In this document: in pieces, positions 61,466 through 64,000 of the stretch
Layout: every line of letters starts with the position of its first letter
Numbering within the stretch: position 1 is the first letter of the stretch
Source of the DNA: Limnohabitans sp.
Lineage (GTDB): Bacteria > Pseudomonadota > Gammaproteobacteria > Burkholderiales > Burkholderiaceae_C
NCBI GenBank assembly: GCA_018882835.1
Contig: VERE01000008.1
Span: 1-64,000 of the forward strand
DNA: 64,000 nucleotides
Reading direction: 5' to 3'
The notes under the pieces: model-generated
What the model saw: only the letters and a program-made list of their open reading frames with translations
Told to the model about the DNA's origin: nothing
The model's database searches: none
Position numbers and translations under genes: made by a program

Positions 61466-62956
61466 ATGTCACCCCACCCGACCCCCCACTATCCCAGTGG
61501 CCTGATGTGGTTTCGGCGCGATTTGCGCGCCCAGGACAATGCGGCGCTGTACCAGGCGCTGAAACGTTGCGCCAGTGTGCATTGCGTCTTTGTTTTTGAC
61601 CGCGCCATTCTGGAGGGTCTGCCGCGCGCAGACCGGCGGGTGGAGTTCATCCGGGAGTCGTTGGTCGCACTGGATGCCGAATTGCACGCCCTGGCTGGCC
61701 AGTACGGCGCGGGCCTGATCGTGCGCCATGCGGTGGCCCAAGACGACATCCCCCGCTTGGCGCACGAACTGAAGGTGCAGGCCGTCTTTTGCAACCACGA
61801 CGATGAGCCAGCGGCCCAGGCCCGCGATGCCCGCGTCCGTGGCGCCCTGGCCGATTTGGGCATTCGGCTGGAAACCTTCAAAGACCATGTGATTTTCGAG
61901 CGGGACGAAGTGCTCACCCAGTCGGGCACGGTGTACGGCGTGTTCACCCCCTATAAAAACGCCTGGCTCAAGAAAGTGGCGGCGGACAGTTACTACCTCA
62001 AGTCTTACCCGGTGGGCAAATACGTGCGGGCGCTGGCGCCTCGGCCGCAAGCCCTTCGCTTGCCAGTGCCCAGTCTGGAAGACATTGGGTTCGAGCCGAC
62101 CAACCTGAGCAGCTTGCACGTGCCCACCGGCAGCCCCGGAGGACGGGCCCTGTTCGAAGATTTTTTCACCCGCATGGACCGCTACCAGGCCACCCGGGAT
62201 TTCCCGGCCATCAAAGGCCCCAGTTACCTCAGCGTGCATCTGCGCTTTGGCACGGTGTCTATTCGGCAACTGGCGCGCACGGCGTACCAGCGCAGCCAGG
62301 AGAACGATGAGGGCGCGGCCATCTGGCTGTCCGAGCTGGTCTGGCGCGATTTTTATCACCAGATTCTGTACCACCATCCCCATGTGGCCAGCCGTTCCTA
62401 CAAACCTGAATACGACGCCATCGAGTGGGAGCACGGCAAGCATGCGCAGCAGCTGTTCGAGGCCTGGTGCCAGGGCCGCACCGGCTATCCTTTGGTAGAT
62501 GCCGCCATGGCACAACTCAACCAAACCGGCTACATGCACAACCGCTTGCGCATGGTGGTGGCCAGTTTCCTGGTGAAAGACCTGGGCATTGACTGGCGCT
62601 GGGGCGAGCGCTACTTTGCGTTGCACTTGAACGATTTCGATCTGGCGGCCAACAACGGTGGCTGGCAATGGGCCAGCTCCAGTGGCTGCGATGCCCAGCC
62701 TTATTTCCGCATCTTCAACCCGATCAGCCAGAGCGAGAAGTTTGACGCGCAAGGGCGCTTCATCCGCCGTTACCTGCCGCAACTGGCGGGTTTGCCGGAC
62801 AGCGCCCTGCACGCCCCCTGGCTGGCCAAGCCGCTGGACCTGGCTGCGGCCAAGGTGCAGATCGGTCGCGACTACCCCGCTCCCATCGTGGACCATGCAC
62901 AAGCTCGCGAACGCACCCTGGCGCGCTATGCGGTGGTGAAAACCAGCAAAGGCTGA
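61466..62956 (+). CDS. phrB: deoxyribodipyrimidine photolyase
   Basis: A 496-residue flavoprotein that repairs cyclobutane pyrimidine dimers with light. The N-terminal antenna domain starts LMWFRRDLRAQDNAALYQAL; the FAD domain shows LSVHLRFGTVSIRQL, ELVWRDFYHQILYHHPHV, GRTGYPLVDAAMAQL, MHNRLRMVVASFLVKDL and NNGGWQWASSSGCDAQPYFRIFNP, which are diagnostic. It is a class I CPD-type enzyme rather than a cryptochrome by these motifs. A UV-exposed surface-water habitat would fit (inference). Confidence 0.94.
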   Translation: MSPHPTPHYPSGLMWFRRDLRAQDNAALYQALKRCASVHCVFVFDRAILEGLPRADRRVEFIRESLVALDAELHALAGQYGAGLIVRHAVAQDDIPRLAHELKVQAVFCNHDDEPAAQARDARVRGALADLGIRLETFKDHVIFERDEVLTQSGTVYGVFTPYKNAWLKKVAADSYYLKSYPVGKYVRALAPRPQALRLPVPSLEDIGFEPTNLSSLHVPTGSPGGRALFEDFFTRMDRYQATRDFPAIKGPSYLSVHLRFGTVSIRQLARTAYQRSQENDEGAAIWLSELVWRDFYHQILYHHPHVASRSYKPEYDAIEWEHGKHAQQLFEAWCQGRTGYPLVDAAMAQLNQTGYMHNRLRMVVASFLVKDLGIDWRWGERYFALHLNDFDLAANNGGWQWASSSGCDAQPYFRIFNPISQSEKFDAQGRFIRRYLPQLAGLPDSALHAPWLAKPLDLAAAKVQIGRDYPAPIVDHAQARERTLARYAVVKTSKG

Positions 62957-63009
62957 CCCGGCCGTTCTGTCTTTAATCGCTGCGCTGCGCTGGCAGCCAG
63001 GGGAAAGGG

Positions 63010-63444
63010 TCAGCGCAGGTCGGCCATCACGCTGTCACTGGGCGCGCGGCTGACGCCGACAGCATATTGGTGCAACAGGCGGTGCAGTTCTTCGGCGGCG
63101 CGCAGGCAAGCGGCGGCGCTCACCGGCGTGTTGCCCACAATGGCACGCACCACAGCATCATGCAAGGCTTCGGCCAAGCGCACCAGCCCAGCTTCTTGCC
63201 GGTCTTGCGCCAAACCCTGCAAGCGCTTCAAACCGACCACAGTATTCTGGCTGGGGCGCGCGATCTGGCCCGCCGTCCAGTCGCGCACCTCTTCCATCAA
63301 GGGTTGCAGCAGCCCTTGCGCTTGCTCCAGAAACAAAGCATGCAGTTGCATGCGCACTTGAGGTTGTTCCAGGTCAGCGCTTTGCGCGCGCAGACTGGCC
63401 AATAACTCGCGCTCCAGGGCGAGTCGGGTGGCGTCCAGGCTCAT
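63010..63444 (-). CDS. hypothetical helical protein
   Basis: A 144-residue, mostly alpha-helical soluble protein without cysteine-rich or membrane parts (MSLDATRLALERELLASLRAQ; LKRLQGLAQDRQEAGLVRLAEALHDAVVRAI). The ATG is three bases after the rubredoxin stop codon, so both are co-transcribed. I do not recognise a family. Confidence 0.6.
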   Translation of the reverse strand: MSLDATRLALERELLASLRAQSADLEQPQVRMQLHALFLEQAQGLLQPLMEEVRDWTAGQIARPSQNTVVGLKRLQGLAQDRQEAGLVRLAEALHDAVVRAIVGNTPVSAAACLRAAEELHRLLHQYAVGVSRAPSDSVMADLR

Positions 63445-63448
63445 GGTC

Positions 63449-63616
63449 TCAGATTTGGACCATTTCAAAGTCTTCTTTGCGGGCACCGCACTCTGGACAG
63501 GTCCAGTTCATGGGCACTTGCTCCCAAGGGGTCCCAGGCGCAATGCCGTCGTCCGGGGCGCCAGCTTCTTCATCATAGATCCAGCCACAAATCAAACACA
63601 TCCAGGTTTTGCCCAC
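63449..63616 (-). CDS. rubA: rubredoxin
   Basis: A 55-residue protein (initiating GTG, then GKTWMCLICGWIYDEEAG) with the two CxxC pairs of the Fe(SCys)4 centre: CLIC at 7-10 and CPEC at 40-43. GIAPGTPWEQVPMNWTC and the end ARKEDFEMVQI are the standard rubredoxin body. It passes single electrons to partners such as alkane hydroxylases or oxidoreductases. The start GTG is taken because family members begin with KTW(M/Q)C. Confidence 0.93.
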   Translation of the reverse strand: MGKTWMCLICGWIYDEEAGAPDDGIAPGTPWEQVPMNWTCPECGARKEDFEMVQI

Positions 63617-63643
63617 GATTTACTTTCTTTTTGCTCGCATAGA

Positions 63644-64000
63644 ATGACCTCCATTGTAGCGATGGCCATGGTGCAAGAGAACGAACTTACCCCTGAATCC
63701 TCCGATGACGAAGCCCCTGCGTGTGTGCTGATTTTCAATGTCAGCGACCCCAGCGGGGCGGGCGGGTTGTCGGGGGATACTCTGGCCGTGGCCTCGGTGG
63801 GCGCCCACGCCTTGCCGGTAGTAACCGGCGCCTACATGCGTGACACCGCTGAAATCTTTGACCATGTGGCCTTTGAAGAAGAAGCGGTGGCCGAACAAGC
63901 GCGCAGCGTGCTGGAAGACATTTCGGTGCAGGTCATCAAGGTGGGTTTTTGCGGTTCCCCTGAAAATCTCAGCGCCATTGCCGAAGCCAGCTCAGACTAT
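63644..64000 (+). CDS. thiD: hydroxymethylpyrimidine/phosphomethylpyrimidine kinase (partial, N-terminal part)
   Basis: The first 119 residues of a ribokinase-fold thiamine-biosynthesis kinase; the gene continues past the window. ACVLIFNVSDPSGAGGLSGDTLAVASVGAHALPVVTGAY is the N-terminal ThiD signature, with phosphate/HMP-binding residues. VIKVGFCGSPENLSAIAE is the following block. It phosphorylates HMP and HMP-P. ATG 63644, 63662 and 63668 are in frame; none has a convincing ribosome-binding site. It is divergent from rubredoxin with only 27 bases between. Confidence 0.9.
   Translation, partial: MTSIVAMAMVQENELTPESSDDEAPACVLIFNVSDPSGAGGLSGDTLAVASVGAHALPVVTGAYMRDTAEIFDHVAFEEEAVAEQARSVLEDISVQVIKVGFCGSPENLSAIAEASSDY

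Overview
The window looks like a chromosomal segment of a betaproteobacterium of the order Burkholderiales, most likely a Comamonadaceae-type freshwater or soil organism. The evidence is GC-rich coding sequence, four Bug/TctC-family periplasmic receptors, a full sox operon, the local order plsC-pyrX-pyrB-pyrR-ruvX-yqgE, and a rubredoxin gene divergent from thiD. This lineage call is an inference from gene content; no 16S rRNA gene is present. Nearly every base is explained by genes, and no gene-free stretch exceeds about 300 bases.

Left part (1-15.3 kb): a catabolic island. A branched-chain-type ABC transporter (partial LivG, a fused LivH-LivM permease, a LivK-like receptor) is followed by a PF06684 'amino acid synthesis family' protein, a UPF0280 protein and a 6-hydroxynicotinate reductase-like enzyme. 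Divergently from these lie a ferredoxin-NADP reductase, a TetR regulator and an enamidase. A maleylacetate reductase-type dehydrogenase, a 2-(hydroxymethyl)glutarate dehydrogenase-like enzyme, a Bug receptor and pcaFJI follow on the minus strand. Together they suggest reductive ring opening of an N-heteroaromatic acid (6-hydroxynicotinate type), with PcaIJF-type enzymes leading to central metabolism.

Middle (15.4-42.8 kb): a DUF1841 gene; a moxR / small membrane protein / GNAT / VWA operon; a tricarballylate-type locus (DapA-like protein lacking the Schiff-base lysine, LysR, tcuA, tcuB, Bug receptor, ModA-like binding protein); phoX; a fluoroacetate-dehalogenase-like hydrolase with Bug receptor and LysR; pcp; a tRNA-Arg(CCU) 15 bases upstream of an RTX/M10 metalloprotease with a dockerin-like tail; a GDSL lipoprotein; another Bug receptor; the sulfate/thiosulfate transporter cysTWA with its binding protein sbp; and a GrdB-like protein.

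Right part (42.8-57 kb): a lithotrophic sulfur-oxidation cluster: soxC-D-Y-Z-A-X, then a terminator, then soxB-H; accessory cytochromes, a Crp/Fnr regulator, soxW and a YeeE/YedE (SoxT) transporter; flavocytochrome c sulfide dehydrogenase (soxEF), a cytochrome c, a periplasmic DsrE-like protein and an ArsR-type SoxR regulator. A GATATAT motif precedes three of these units. The last 7 kb (57-64 kb) is housekeeping: plsC, pyrX, pyrB, pyrR, ruvX, yqgE, photolyase, a helical protein of unknown role, rubredoxin and the start of thiD.

A dispersed ~42-base repeat carrying a perfect DnaA-box sequence occurs in several gaps, supplies the 3' end of one gene, and has a degenerate copy inside the hnr coding region.
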